Below, one piece after another: positions 52,575 to 61,766 of a stretch of DNA of 64,000 nucleotides. How positions within the stretch are numbered: position 1 is the stretch's first letter; every line of letters starts with the position of its first letter. The stretch is from CATOSP01 sp034422355. Its GTDB lineage: Bacteria > Chloroflexota > Dehalococcoidia > Lucifugimonadales > UBA3495. The notes under the pieces were generated by a model. That model saw nothing but the letters and a program-made list of their open reading frames with translations, was not told the DNA's origin and did no database searches. The stretch is from assembly GCA_034422355.1 (NCBI GenBank), contig DAOUJS010000072.1, forward strand, positions 21,197 to 85,196, written 5' to 3'. Made by a program: the position numbers and the translations under genes.

Positions 52575-53969
52575 ATGACAACCGGAGACGCAAACAGAGG
52601 CTCAATCAAGATCGACTGCGCCCGTTTCGTTCTTACCCTGGACCCGGAGCGGCGCATCATCCGCGACGGGTCCGTCGTAATCGAGGGCCAGCGCATTACC
52701 CAGGTGGGCAAGGCGGCAGACCTCAAGGACGCGGCCGCCGACAGGGTGATCGACGGCAGCGAGATGGTGGTTACGCCGGGGTTCTGCAACGGGCACATGC
52801 ACATCAGCTATGCCCACGCCACCAGGGGGATTTTCCCGGACGACCTTGGCCCAGCCTACCTGCCCAACGTCTTCACGCTCCAAGGGGCAATGACTCCAGA
52901 GGAGGAGTACCATACGTCGCTGCTGGGCATCACCGAACTGCTGCGCTACGGCACAACCTGTTTCCTCGACCCCGGCAGCACCAAGCACCTTGACGCCTGC
53001 ATGAGGGCATACGAGGAATCCGGCTGCCGCATCATCGTGGGCAGGCATGTGACCGACCGGCCCAACCCGGTCAACCTGCCCCAGTCCTCCACCGCCGAGG
53101 CGGTCAGCGACATGGAGGACGTGATCCGCGACTTCGACCACGCGCTGGAGGACCGCGTGCGGGCCTGGGCCATGCCCTTCTCCGAGGCTTTCTGCTCCCG
53201 GGAACTCCTGGAAGCGGCCAAAGAGCTGTCGGTCCGATACCAGACCGGACTGACGCTGCACCACAGCAACACGCCGCAGTCGAAACAGGCGTCGATGCGG
53301 GACCGCGGCAAATTGCCCACCGAGTACCTGGAGGAAACGGGTTTCCTTGGACCCGGCACCACCCTGGCCCACTGCCTTGGGCTTGACATGGCAGAGGTTG
53401 ACTGCATGGCCAGGACCGGGACACGGGCCGTAATGTGTCCCACCGCGGCCATCAAGGGCGGCTCCGGCATGACCCGGACAGCCCTGCTGCCGGAGATGCT
53501 GGAACGGGGCGTCACGGTTGGCCTGGGCACCGATGCGGGCAACAACTCGAACCTGGTGGAGACCATGCGCTCCATGTACCTGGCCGCAGTCCTCTACAAG
53601 GACGGCAGGCAGGACGTCACCATGGTCCCGGCCGAAACGGCCCTCGAAATGGCCACGATACAAGGGGCAAGGGCGCTGGGGCTGGATGCGGACATCGGCT
53701 CCATCGAGGTTGGCAAGAAGGCCGACCTGGTGCTGTTCGACACCAGGCGGCCCGAGTGGCGCACCATCTTCAACCCGGTCAACAACCTGGTCTACAACGC
53801 GGATGGCCGAAGCGTCCACACCGTCATCGTAGACGGCCGCGTGGTCGTGGACGGGGGCAGTCCCGCCTTCGTCGACCAGTGGGAGCTAATCCAGAAGGTG
53901 CAGGAAATGGGGACAGACCTGATGCGGCGCACCGGCATCACAGTCCCCCAACGCTGGCCGGTGGTCTGA
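52575..53969 (+). CDS. Amidohydrolase-family metal-dependent hydrolase (cytosine deaminase/AtzB-TrzN-like)
   Basis: ATG 52575 (MTTGDANRGSIK) with GAGGAAGG upstream; the frame to 52521 is not used. 464 aa. Metal site HxH in CNGHMHISYAHA (near residue 73), further metal-site His residues in LTLHHSN and LAHCLGLDMAEV, and GLGTDAGNNSNLVETMRSMYLA giving the catalytic Asp. Beta-sandwich ends from IEVGKKADLVLFDT to VDGRVVVDGG. The family deaminates or dechlorinates purines, S-adenosylhomocysteine or triazines; substrate undetermined. Confidence 0.85.
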   Translation: MTTGDANRGSIKIDCARFVLTLDPERRIIRDGSVVIEGQRITQVGKAADLKDAAADRVIDGSEMVVTPGFCNGHMHISYAHATRGIFPDDLGPAYLPNVFTLQGAMTPEEEYHTSLLGITELLRYGTTCFLDPGSTKHLDACMRAYEESGCRIIVGRHVTDRPNPVNLPQSSTAEAVSDMEDVIRDFDHALEDRVRAWAMPFSEAFCSRELLEAAKELSVRYQTGLTLHHSNTPQSKQASMRDRGKLPTEYLEETGFLGPGTTLAHCLGLDMAEVDCMARTGTRAVMCPTAAIKGGSGMTRTALLPEMLERGVTVGLGTDAGNNSNLVETMRSMYLAAVLYKDGRQDVTMVPAETALEMATIQGARALGLDADIGSIEVGKKADLVLFDTRRPEWRTIFNPVNNLVYNADGRSVHTVIVDGRVVVDGGSPAFVDQWELIQKVQEMGTDLMRRTGITVPQRWPVV

Positions 53970-53979
53970 GACCGAGAAG

Positions 53980-54007
53980 GCCGCCCCGTACCCTGTCCAG
54001 GGGCGGC
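53980..54007. terminator. GC-rich hairpin without T tract
   Basis: GCCGCCCC (53980-53987) pairs with GGGGCGGC (54000-54007) across a 12-base loop, 11 bases after the amidohydrolase stop. No T run follows, so it may only be a structured 3' end. Confidence 0.3.
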
Positions 54008-54035
54008 GGCAGCCGCTGAGGACCTGCATTGCAGG

Positions 54036-54125
54036 AAGGGTCAGGACTGGCCCCCGCTGCAATTTGATTATCTGTCCGGTGATGAACGAGGCGTCGTCCG
54101 ATGCCAGAAACGCAATGGCCGCCGC
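54036..54125 (-). pseudogene. Duplicated 3' end of the SDR gene
   Basis: This 90-base stretch closely matches 55042-55131, the 3' end of the intact SDR gene. The minus strand reads AIAFLASDDASFITGQII, then an extra base shifts the frame before the final CSGG. It thus represents a decayed copy or the remainder of a second SDR gene, separated from the first by the 54167-55012 gene. Confidence 0.7.
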
Positions 54126-54166
54126 CTATGTTAAGATGCCGCTATAAAACGAATGAGTTGACCGAG

Positions 54167-55012
54167 ATGTGGCCCTTCAAGAAGCGCCGGACCAAGGATA
54201 TATCATCTTCCACAAGTGTGAGGATTGTTGGTGGTCCCAAGAACGCGATGTTGCACACCGGGATTCGGCTCGATCATGAGACACTGTCACAACTGAACCC
54301 CCAGGACGTCATCGAAGTACATGATCCGGTCATTTACGAATACCTTAATCTCAGCAATCTCGACCGGTGGTATATGCCTCCGTTCTTGACCGTCGAGACA
54401 CTCCTCACTATTCCGTGGCTTGCCGCACCCACTCCCAAAGTATCCCGTTGGGGCGAGTTAAGCCTCGAAGCCGTCGCTAGATGGGGCATTCAATCTTTCT
54501 TGGGAATGGTAGACAACTGCCATCAGGATTGCACAAGTCACTTTTGGTGTGCGCCCTTCGAGCAACGTCTGATGCTGATGGCTGAGTTCTATTACAACAA
54601 GCAGAGTGATCAACACGGGCAAGATGCAGATTATATCGGATGTTACCTTTGGGCTGTTGAGGAAGTATTGGATGGGAGGCCGGTACTGGAATCTGAACCC
54701 AAAATGAAGATGCTGATCCAACCCTATACACACTCCCCTGATCGGAGAGTCTTGATAACCTACGGGTTTATATCATCATCGAAGGCCGGTGTGATATCAA
54801 TGTTCGACCAAGGCTTGCTGGATATGAACGCCGCGAAACGGCTAGACGTCGTGCCCAAAATATTGGGAAAGATACCATACGACCAACATTCCTTTGTCCC
54901 CACTTTTTTCTTTGAGCGAGATAACGGGACTTGGAATGTCTTTCGAGTATTTCACAATGAGAAAGGCGACTACGACGGGTGGCAGCATTTCGCTTCTTTA
55001 CCATCCCTCTGA
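54167..55012 (+). CDS. Hypothetical protein, probably inserted
   Basis: ATG 54167 gives MWPFKKRRTKDISSSTSVR, and about 281 aa; the frame back to 54101 runs into the SDR remnant. Composition is clearly AT-richer than neighbours. It has no signal peptide and no recognised domain; noticeable are VDNCHQDCTSHFWCAPFEQRL and WNVFRVFHNEKGDYDGWQHF. It lies between two copies of an SDR gene end on the opposite strand, suggesting insertion by homologous or illegitimate recombination. Function unknown. Confidence 0.6.
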   Translation: MWPFKKRRTKDISSSTSVRIVGGPKNAMLHTGIRLDHETLSQLNPQDVIEVHDPVIYEYLNLSNLDRWYMPPFLTVETLLTIPWLAAPTPKVSRWGELSLEAVARWGIQSFLGMVDNCHQDCTSHFWCAPFEQRLMLMAEFYYNKQSDQHGQDADYIGCYLWAVEEVLDGRPVLESEPKMKMLIQPYTHSPDRRVLITYGFISSSKAGVISMFDQGLLDMNAAKRLDVVPKILGKIPYDQHSFVPTFFFERDNGTWNVFRVFHNEKGDYDGWQHFASLPSL

Positions 55013-55047
55013 TTCATGGCCGCGTGGTCGTGGTCTAAATTAAAGGG

Positions 55048-55917
55048 TCAGGACTGCCCCCCGCTGCAATTGATCACCTGCCCGGTGATGAACGAGGCGT
55101 CATCGGAGGCCAGGAAAGCGATGGCTGCGGCCTGTTCCTCGGGCAGGCCGGAGCGCCTGATGGCCTGCTGGTTCCGGATGTCCTCTCCCATCAGCCTGCG
55201 GTACTCCGCCGCGTCCTCAGAGTTATCTTCGTCGGCCATAACCCCGCCGCCCAGGTGAAGCCGGGAGGTTACCCGGTCGGGTATGGAGGTGCCGCCGGGA
55301 GAGACGGTGTTGACCCGTATCCCGTAGCCCCCGTACTCCATCGCCAGCACCTTGGTCAAGGCGAAGATGCCGCCCTTGCCCACGGCATAGGGAAGCCGGT
55401 GCAGGCCCCGGGGCGATTGGGAGCCAAGGTTCACGATAGACCCGGAACCCTGCTCCATCATCACCGGCAGCGCGGCGAGGCAGCACCAAAGGGTCGGATA
55501 TAAGGTGCGCTCCAGCTCAAGGTTCACCTGTTCCTCGGTGTACTTGTGGTAGGGCTGAATCCAGATCGTTCCCCCGACATTGTTCACCAGCACGTCGATG
55601 CGCCCGTACTCCGCCACTACATCGGCCACCATGCCCTGGGCCCCGGCGAAGGTCCCAACGTCGGCCAGCACCTTCAAAGCGGTGACGCCGTGGCCGTGCA
55701 ACTCCCGCACGGTCCGCGTCGCGCTCTCGTCAACCCTGTCGGCCACGGCGACGGTCCCGCCCTCCGCGCCGAGCCGCCTGGCGGTGGCCCGCCCGATGCC
55801 CTGGCCTGCGCCGGTGACGATGCAGACCTTCCCATGTAAACGTTTGCCGCCTGCTGCGCGGGGGTCCAGCTCTGTAGTCAATGCACTGCCTCCATAGTTT
55901 GATGCTTGTGTCATCAC
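55048..55917 (-). CDS. SDR-family NAD(P)-dependent oxidoreductase
   Basis: 289 aa short-chain dehydrogenase. Cofactor motif GKVCIVTGAGQGIGRATA (TGxxxGIG), structural NNVG, catalytic Ser in IVNLGSQSP and YxxxK as YAVGKGG, then NTVSPGGT. The Asp in VAVADR after beta-2 suggests NAD preference. A 25-residue N-terminal extension precedes the fold. A truncated copy of its 3' end lies at 54036-54125. Substrate unknown. Confidence 0.88.
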   Translation of the reverse strand: MMTQASNYGGSALTTELDPRAAGGKRLHGKVCIVTGAGQGIGRATARRLGAEGGTVAVADRVDESATRTVRELHGHGVTALKVLADVGTFAGAQGMVADVVAEYGRIDVLVNNVGGTIWIQPYHKYTEEQVNLELERTLYPTLWCCLAALPVMMEQGSGSIVNLGSQSPRGLHRLPYAVGKGGIFALTKVLAMEYGGYGIRVNTVSPGGTSIPDRVTSRLHLGGGVMADEDNSEDAAEYRRLMGEDIRNQQAIRRSGLPEEQAAAIAFLASDDASFITGQVINCSGGQS

Positions 55918-55959
55918 GGCCCGCGCAGTCCCCAGAACATCCCGGGGCCGCTCCCATCT

Positions 55960-56387
55960 ATTGCCCTATCGCCCCAGATCATACCGCAAAAGGCGAGAGA
56001 ATTGCGAAATCAGACCAAGGGCCAAAATCGACTCGCCTCAGCTCCACCCCAGAGCCGGAAAAGGCCCAAAACCGCCCGCCACACTGCAACGCCCCAGACA
56101 GGGAGAACTGTACTGAGAAGCACAAAAGACACTGCGACAATCCAGACCGGGAAAAGTGCAGCAAGCACATAGCAAGCCCTGCGCTCACCCCCATGCCATG
56201 TAGGGCTACCGCACGCCAAAGGGTGGGCTGGCAGCGTAAGACGGGATCGAAGTCTCCCCGGTTCGCGCCATGGAACCTGAACCAGCACAGCAGAGGAAAA
56301 AATGCAACAACCTCTGTAAACTGCCATCGGTGCTTGAAGCACAGTCAGCGGCTGGTCAACGGCAAGGCGCTACTCTATCCTGATTAA
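55960..56387 (+). CDS. Possible Cys/His-repeat protein
   Basis: This frame contains two tandem units, HCNAPDRENCTEKH (56082-56123) and HCDNPDREKCSKH (56130-56168), and a later NCHRCLKH. Between units the codons for Arg (AGG/CGG), Glu (GAG/GAA) and Cys (TGT/TGC) differ while the residues stay, which suggests selection on a protein with zinc-ligand spacing. The true start is unclear and no ribosome site or family is recognised. The ~490-base gap between the SDR and helicase genes holds nothing else I can name. Low confidence. Confidence 0.3.
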
Positions 56388-56410
56388 GAAGAGTCGGAGA
56401 GGGACCTTTG

Positions 56411-59400
56411 ATGCCCAGAATTTTCGACAACCTCAGTGATAGCACCAAGCTAGTTTCCGCCCTTCAGGAGACGCTGCCCATTTCCAAAAGGGCAGATTTT
56501 TGCGTGGGCTACTTCAACCTGAGGGGTTGGGGCGACCTCGCTCCTTACGTAGACCGATGGGACCCGGAAGACGGACCGTGCCGCGTTCTAATAGGGATGC
56601 AGCGTCTTCCCCACGAGGAACTCAGGGAGGCGCTCAGTATGGCGGACCGGTCTCCGGGCATGGACAATCGCACCGCCCATCGTTTGCGCCTCCAGTTGGC
56701 CGAACAGTTGCGCCAACAACTGACCATTGGGGCGCCCAACAACAACGATGAACAAACCCTGCGCCGGTTGGCAGTGCAATTGGGATCAGGAAGGGTCGTG
56801 GTAAAGCTGTTCTTGAGACACTCCCTTCACGCCAAGCTCTATCTCCTCTACCGAGACGACCCCACCAGCCCCATTGTGGGCTACCTGGGCAGCAGCAACT
56901 TGACCTTCTCCGGTCTGGCGGGTCAAGGCGAGTTAAATGTCGACGTGCTGGACCACGACGCCACCCTTAAGCTCAAGCAATGGTTCGAGGACCGGTGGAA
57001 GGACCGTTACTGCGTTGACATCACCGAGGAGTTAAGTCAGATCATCGAGGATAGTTGGGCCAGGGAGGCACTGATCCCGCCCTATCACGTTTATCTGAAG
57101 ATGGCCTACCACCTCTCCCACGAAGCCCGCGCCGGCCTGGCCGAGTACAAGATACCTAGAGTCTTCGGCAATCGCTTGTTCGACTTCCAAGCAGCAGCGG
57201 TCAAGATTGCGGCCCACCATCTGAACAAGCGAAACGGGGTGCTCATCGGTGACGTGGTTGGCCTGGGCAAGACACTGATGGCGACCGCGGTGGCCCGAAT
57301 CTTCGAGGATGACTTCGGACTTGAGACCCTTATCATCTGCCCGAAAAACCTGGTTTCCATGTGGGAGGACTACGCCCACGAGTACGGGTTGCGGGGCAGG
57401 GTGATCTCCATCAGCCAGGTAATCGGGCAGTTGCCCACTCTTCGGCGTTATCGCCTGGTCGTCATCGACGAGAGCCACAACCTGCGCAATCGAGATGGCA
57501 AGCGCTATCGCGCCATCCAGGAGTACGTGCGCGAAAACGAGAGCAAGTGCATCCTGCTGTCGGCCACGCCTTACAACAAGACCTACCTGGACCTGTCCAG
57601 CCAACTGCGCATCTTCGTGGAGGATGACCAGGACCTGGGCATACGTCCTGAAAGGCTGTTGCGTGAACTGGGCGAGGTGGAATTCAGCAGACGGCACCAA
57701 GCGTCGCCGCGCACAATGTCGGCATTCGACCTGAGCGGGTATGCCGACGACTGGCGCGATTTGATGCGACTGTACCTGGTGCGCCGGACTCGCAGCTTTA
57801 TCCAGGACAACTACGCGGATACAGACCTGGACACAGGCAGGAAGTACCTCACCTACGAAGACGGTGACAGGTCTTACTTCCCCACCCGCGTCCCAAGAAC
57901 GGTCAAGTTCACTATTGACGAGGCCAATCCCAACGACCAGTACGCCCGTCTCTACTCCCCCGGAGTCGTGGAAACCATCAACAAGCTGGGGTTGCCCAGG
58001 TACGGCCTCGGCAACTACATTCTCGACTCACCGCCAAGACCCCCTACTCAGGTGGAAGACAGGCAGATTCAGAACCTGTCTCGCGCAGGCAAGCGGTTAA
58101 TGGGCTTCTGCCGGACCAACCTGTTCAAACGCCTTGAGAGCAGCGGCGAGGCTTTCCTGCTTTCGGTCGAGCGTCATCTGCTACGAAACTATGTGTTCCT
58201 TCACGCCATCCGCAACGGCCTTCCCCTTCCAATCGGAACTCAGGACGCCGAGATGCTCGATTCCCGGTTCACAGATGAAGATGAGCAGCAGGCCGCGATG
58301 GACTTCCTGGACTCTGAGGAAGAGGACGAACTGGACGAGGAGGTAGAGGAAGCCGAAATAGCCGGAGGCAGCGTTTGGACAATTGATCGTTGCGAAAGCC
58401 GCGCCGCGGCAATATATGGAGACTACCAGCACCTATACCATAAGCGATTCCGGTGGCTGCGCTCCGACCTTTTCAGAAAGTCCCTGGAGTCCGACCTACA
58501 GGCAGACGCCAATGCCCTGCTGGGCTTGCTTCAAGCTCATGGCGCTTGGCGTCCGGAACACGACGCCAAGCTGGACGCGCTCCACTCGCTGCTCACAGAG
58601 ACCCATTCCGATGGCAAGGTGCTGGTCTTCTCCCAGTTCGCGGACACGGTCCGATACCTTGAGGAACAACTCAGGGACAAGGACGTGAAGGGCATGGCCG
58701 GCGTTACCGGCAACTCGGAGGAACCGACCGCCTTTGCCAGGCGATTCAGCCCGGCCAGCAATCAAGCGGGGGATAGAGTTACAGCGGAGCGAGAGTTGCG
58801 GGTCCTGGTTGCGACCGACGTTTTGAGCGAAGGGCAGAACTTGCAGGACTGTGCCATTGTGGTCAACTACGACCTTCCCTGGGCTATCATCCGGCTAATC
58901 CAGCGGGCTGGCCGCGTCGACCGGATCGGCCAGGCGGCCAAGGAAATCCTTTGCCATTCCTTCCTGCCCGCCGAGGGTGTGGAGCGCATTATCGACCTGC
59001 GGGGGCGGGTCCGGCGCCGCCTGGAGGAGAATGCCGAGGTGGTAGGCGCCGACGAAACCTTCTTCGAGGATGAGTCCGACGAACAGACCATCCTGAACCT
59101 GTACCACGAGCGGGCCGGCATATTGGATGGGGACCCGGATGGGGAGGTGGACCTGGCGTCTCACGCCTACCAGATATGGAAGAATGCAATCAGCGCCGAC
59201 CCCAGGCTGGAACGAGCCGTGACCAGCCTGCCGGACGTGGTCTTCTCGTCGCGCCAGCACACGCCAATTGCCCAGAGGCCGGAGGGCGTGTTGGTGTTCG
59301 TCCGCACTCCCGATGGAAACGACGCCCTGGCTTATGTAGACAAGGAAGGCAAGAGCATCACGGAGTCCCAGTTGGAAATCCTGGCGGCAGCAGAGTGCAG

Positions 59401-59917
59401 GCCGGATACCTCGGCTCAACCGCATCACGAATTCCATCATGGCCTTGTCGAGCAAGGGGTAAAGCATATCGCCAGGGAAGAGCAGCGCGTTGGCGGGCAA
59501 CTCGGGCGGCCTTCCAGCGCCCGATTCCGCACCTATACCCGGCTCAAGGATTACGCCGATTCCATAAAGGGACAACTATTCGACGTTCCAGCTTTACACC
59601 AGGCTCTGGACGACATATATCGCTATCCCCTTCGGCAGACGGCGGTGGACACCCTGAACCGGCAACTTCGCAGCGGTGTTGACGACGCCGTGCTGGCCGA
59701 GCTGGTGATCGCACTGCGGGACGAAGACCGGCTATGCCTAACCGAAGACCACGAAGCCGGGTCCCAGGAACCGAGAATCATCTGCTCGCTAGGACTATTC
59801 GAGTATGGCAATAGCCTGCCGGACCCGAACAGTCTCTCTCTTGGTATAGTGACGGTCTCAACAGGAAATGAAGGCTCATGGAGCAGGGACGAAATCTATA
59901 ATGACGATGGTCGATGA
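56411..59917 (+). CDS. PLD-SNF2 fused helicase/nuclease (defence or restriction-like)
   Basis: 1168 aa. N-terminal phospholipase-D-like domain with HSLHAKLYLL and GSSNLTFSGL (HxK and N, near residues 138-165). SNF2 helicase: Walker A GDVVGLGKTLMA (near 280), DESHN (352), SATPYNK (384); an acidic insert (EEEDELDEEVEEAE, near 635); helicase-C with VLVFSQFADTVRYLE (736) and QRAGRVDRIGQ (830). The C-terminal ~280 residues are unassigned. Proteins of this layout occur beside Eco57I-like methyltransferases in restriction-like or DISARM-like clusters. ATG 56411 follows GAGAGGG. Overlaps the next gene by 17 bases. Confidence 0.8.
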   Translation: MPRIFDNLSDSTKLVSALQETLPISKRADFCVGYFNLRGWGDLAPYVDRWDPEDGPCRVLIGMQRLPHEELREALSMADRSPGMDNRTAHRLRLQLAEQLRQQLTIGAPNNNDEQTLRRLAVQLGSGRVVVKLFLRHSLHAKLYLLYRDDPTSPIVGYLGSSNLTFSGLAGQGELNVDVLDHDATLKLKQWFEDRWKDRYCVDITEELSQIIEDSWAREALIPPYHVYLKMAYHLSHEARAGLAEYKIPRVFGNRLFDFQAAAVKIAAHHLNKRNGVLIGDVVGLGKTLMATAVARIFEDDFGLETLIICPKNLVSMWEDYAHEYGLRGRVISISQVIGQLPTLRRYRLVVIDESHNLRNRDGKRYRAIQEYVRENESKCILLSATPYNKTYLDLSSQLRIFVEDDQDLGIRPERLLRELGEVEFSRRHQASPRTMSAFDLSGYADDWRDLMRLYLVRRTRSFIQDNYADTDLDTGRKYLTYEDGDRSYFPTRVPRTVKFTIDEANPNDQYARLYSPGVVETINKLGLPRYGLGNYILDSPPRPPTQVEDRQIQNLSRAGKRLMGFCRTNLFKRLESSGEAFLLSVERHLLRNYVFLHAIRNGLPLPIGTQDAEMLDSRFTDEDEQQAAMDFLDSEEEDELDEEVEEAEIAGGSVWTIDRCESRAAAIYGDYQHLYHKRFRWLRSDLFRKSLESDLQADANALLGLLQAHGAWRPEHDAKLDALHSLLTETHSDGKVLVFSQFADTVRYLEEQLRDKDVKGMAGVTGNSEEPTAFARRFSPASNQAGDRVTAERELRVLVATDVLSEGQNLQDCAIVVNYDLPWAIIRLIQRAGRVDRIGQAAKEILCHSFLPAEGVERIIDLRGRVRRRLEENAEVVGADETFFEDESDEQTILNLYHERAGILDGDPDGEVDLASHAYQIWKNAISADPRLERAVTSLPDVVFSSRQHTPIAQRPEGVLVFVRTPDGNDALAYVDKEGKSITESQLEILAAAECRPDTSAQPHHEFHHGLVEQGVKHIAREEQRVGGQLGRPSSARFRTYTRLKDYADSIKGQLFDVPALHQALDDIYRYPLRQTAVDTLNRQLRSGVDDAVLAELVIALRDEDRLCLTEDHEAGSQEPRIICSLGLFEYGNSLPDPNSLSLGIVTVSTGNEGSWSRDEIYNDDGR

Positions 59918-60365
59918 TATTCTTTTCGTCGATACGAACGTGCTGCTGACTGCGACAGACGAATCGCGCCTGCTGCACTCCGAGGCACTGAAACTCCTGG
60001 CCGGCACCGTCAGCCGGGACAAGCGCCTGGCCACCAGTGGTCAGGTGGTCCGTGAATACCTGGTGGTGGCGACCCGTCCCATCGAAAACAACGGCTTGGG
60101 GCTAAGCGCAGCAGACGCGGAAGTAAACGTGAGCGAGTTCTTGCGCGGTCTTGAACTGTTTGACGAAACCGAAGCAGTGTCCATGCGGCTGCGCCAGTTG
60201 GCTACGACCCACAATCTGCGCGGCAAGCGCCTGCACGACGCGAACATAGTCGCTACTATGGCGGTACATGGTATCCACACTCTGCTGACGCAGAACGGGA
60301 CCGACTTTGCGCCATTTAACGAAATAGCAATCGTGGCAATCCCAGACGTTGCCATTGATGCGTGA
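59901..60365 (+). CDS. PIN-domain protein (VapC-like)
   Basis: 154 aa from ATG 59901 (MTMVDDILFVDTNVLLTATD), within the helicase end; the frame to 59868 is not needed. PIN acidic residues are visible in FVDTNVLL, the central Glu in VVREYLVVAT, and the RLHDANIVATM region; a terminal T-x-N/D (LLTQNGTDFAPF) also fits. Predicted Mg2+-dependent RNase or a structural subunit of the defence cluster. No antitoxin is adjacent, unusual for a free-standing VapC. Sixteen bases before the methyltransferase fragment. Confidence 0.75.
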   Translation: MTMVDDILFVDTNVLLTATDESRLLHSEALKLLAGTVSRDKRLATSGQVVREYLVVATRPIENNGLGLSAADAEVNVSEFLRGLELFDETEAVSMRLRQLATTHNLRGKRLHDANIVATMAVHGIHTLLTQNGTDFAPFNEIAIVAIPDVAIDA

Positions 60366-60380
60366 GAGGAAGAGTAACTG

Positions 60381-61082
60381 ATGCAAGTACAGATTGATGA
60401 ACTCCGCCCCTACCTGCAGAACTTCGACCTTACCGGGATGATGGTTGAAGAGTTGGGCTGGGACCATTACCGGGCAGCCCCCGTCGCAGTGTCCGCGAGC
60501 GGCGAGGACTTTGAGCTGAGTCCGGTAGCGCAAAAAGCGGGCTTTGCCGTCTACCGCTGCGGCCCCAATGCCGATGGAGACGTACCTCCCCAGAGCGTCC
60601 GGCGCCAGATCGAAACCCAGGTTGCGAAAATAAACTACGAGCACCTGATTGTCTTCGCGGATGCTGCCGAGACCCGGCAGGTCTGGCAGTGGGTCAAGCG
60701 GGAATCAGGCAAGCCGCCCGCAGTCCGGGAACTTCGTTACGACAAGGGCCAGTCGGGTACGGCCCTGCTGCAAAGGCTGTGCGGTATCGCCTTCACTCTT
60801 GCGGAAGAGGGCAGCCTCGGAATCACCGACGTCTTTAGCCGACTTCGCCAATCCCTGGACGTCGAGCGCGTCACCAAGCGCTTCTACGACCGCTTCCGCG
60901 AGAAACTGGCTGCCTTCCAGAAGTTCATCGACGGGTTCACCGCGCAGGGGGACCGCGACTGGTACGCCTCCCTGATGCTGAACCGGCTGATGTTCGTCTA
61001 CTTCATCCAGAAGCAGGGCTTCCTGGACGGCGACGAGCATTACCTGCGCAACCGCAGGACTTCATATGATGACGACCAATAG
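60381..61082 (+). pseudogene. Truncated Eco57I/type IIG-like DNA methyltransferase (N-terminal fragment)
   Basis: 233 aa matching only the N-terminal part of large (~1000 aa) Eco57I-like methyltransferases found beside PLD-SNF2 helicases: RRQIETQVAKINYEHLIVFADA, DVFSRLRQSLDVERVTKRFYDRF, and YASLMLNRLMFVYFIQKQGFLDGDEHYLRNR. The usual methyltransferase motifs (DPACGSG, NPPY) that follow in such proteins are absent; the frame ends with TSYDDDQ. The downstream DNA belongs to another gene, so a deletion or insertion removed the catalytic part. The cluster is therefore probably inactive. Confidence 0.8.
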
Positions 61083-61136
61083 GCGGGGCTCCCTCATCAA
61101 CTATGATGCCAAGTACCGCATGGGGCGGGAGGGGTG

Positions 61137-61397
61137 ATGGACAACGAGCCATTAGGGCCCGGAATCAATAGATGGAACGAACCCATCCTTAGCACGAATC
61201 CGACAAAGCGGCAGCACTTCGTCCCACGCCTGTACTTGGATAATTTTGCAAGGGCAGACGGAAAGATACGCGTCTTCGACTTGCAGGAAGAAAGTGAGTT
61301 CGTGTCATCGCCTGAAAATGTAGCGGTGCAGACGCGATTCTATGACGTTACGCTAGAAGGTCGGGATTATTCGGCAGAGGACTGGCTAGCGGGGTAG
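61137..61397 (+). pseudogene. DUF4238-like protein, C-terminally truncated
   Basis: NPTKRQHFVPRLYLDNFARADGKIRVFDL is the N-terminal signature of DUF4238 (KRQHxVPxxYLxxF). The family is usually about 250-300 aa, but the frame stops at TAG 61397 after 86 residues (DYSAEDWLAG). Start ATG 61137. Another fragment in this decayed stretch. Confidence 0.65.
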
Positions 61398-61460
61398 GAA
61401 GCGATGCCTCAAGCGTTCTTCGGCTTCTGGCCGATGATCCTCCTGCAATTGCAAGACTCA

Positions 61461-61766
61461 ATGATGAACAAGAAAATATCCTCTAAGAAGAAATTCCAGG
61501 AATTGGCAGACCGATGGGAAGAAGAAACTTTCTTCCTGTCCAACTCGGAACAGGTCAATGCGCACCCCGCCCTTCAGGAAATCATCAGCATCGGCCAACC
61601 GGCAGTGCCCCTGATCATGGAGAGGATGCGTTTCCAGGGAGGGCATTGGTTTGAGGCGCTGCAACAGATAACAGGAGAAGATCCGGTATCGCCAGCCGAC
61701 TACGGCAACATTGCAGCTATGCAGAATTCCTGGCTGCAATGGGGCGAAGACCATGGCTACGCCTAG
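61461..61766 (+). CDS. Hypothetical protein, family also at 36954-37292
   Basis: ATG 61461 (MMNKKISSKKKF), the frame to 61404 looks non-native. About 101 aa with ELADRWEEETFFLSNSEQV, EIISIGQPAVPLIMERM, GGHWFEALQQITGEDPV and the terminal SWLQWGEDHGYA, matching the elements of the 36954-37292 protein. Its stop overlaps the ATG of the DUF7689-like gene, indicating a coupled pair. Confidence 0.65.
   Translation: MMNKKISSKKKFQELADRWEEETFFLSNSEQVNAHPALQEIISIGQPAVPLIMERMRFQGGHWFEALQQITGEDPVSPADYGNIAAMQNSWLQWGEDHGYA

Noticed and set aside
52602..53819. 405-codon minus-strand frame over the amidohydrolase
   Set aside because: Antisense shadow of high GC coding; no domains, whereas the plus strand has all amidohydrolase motifs.
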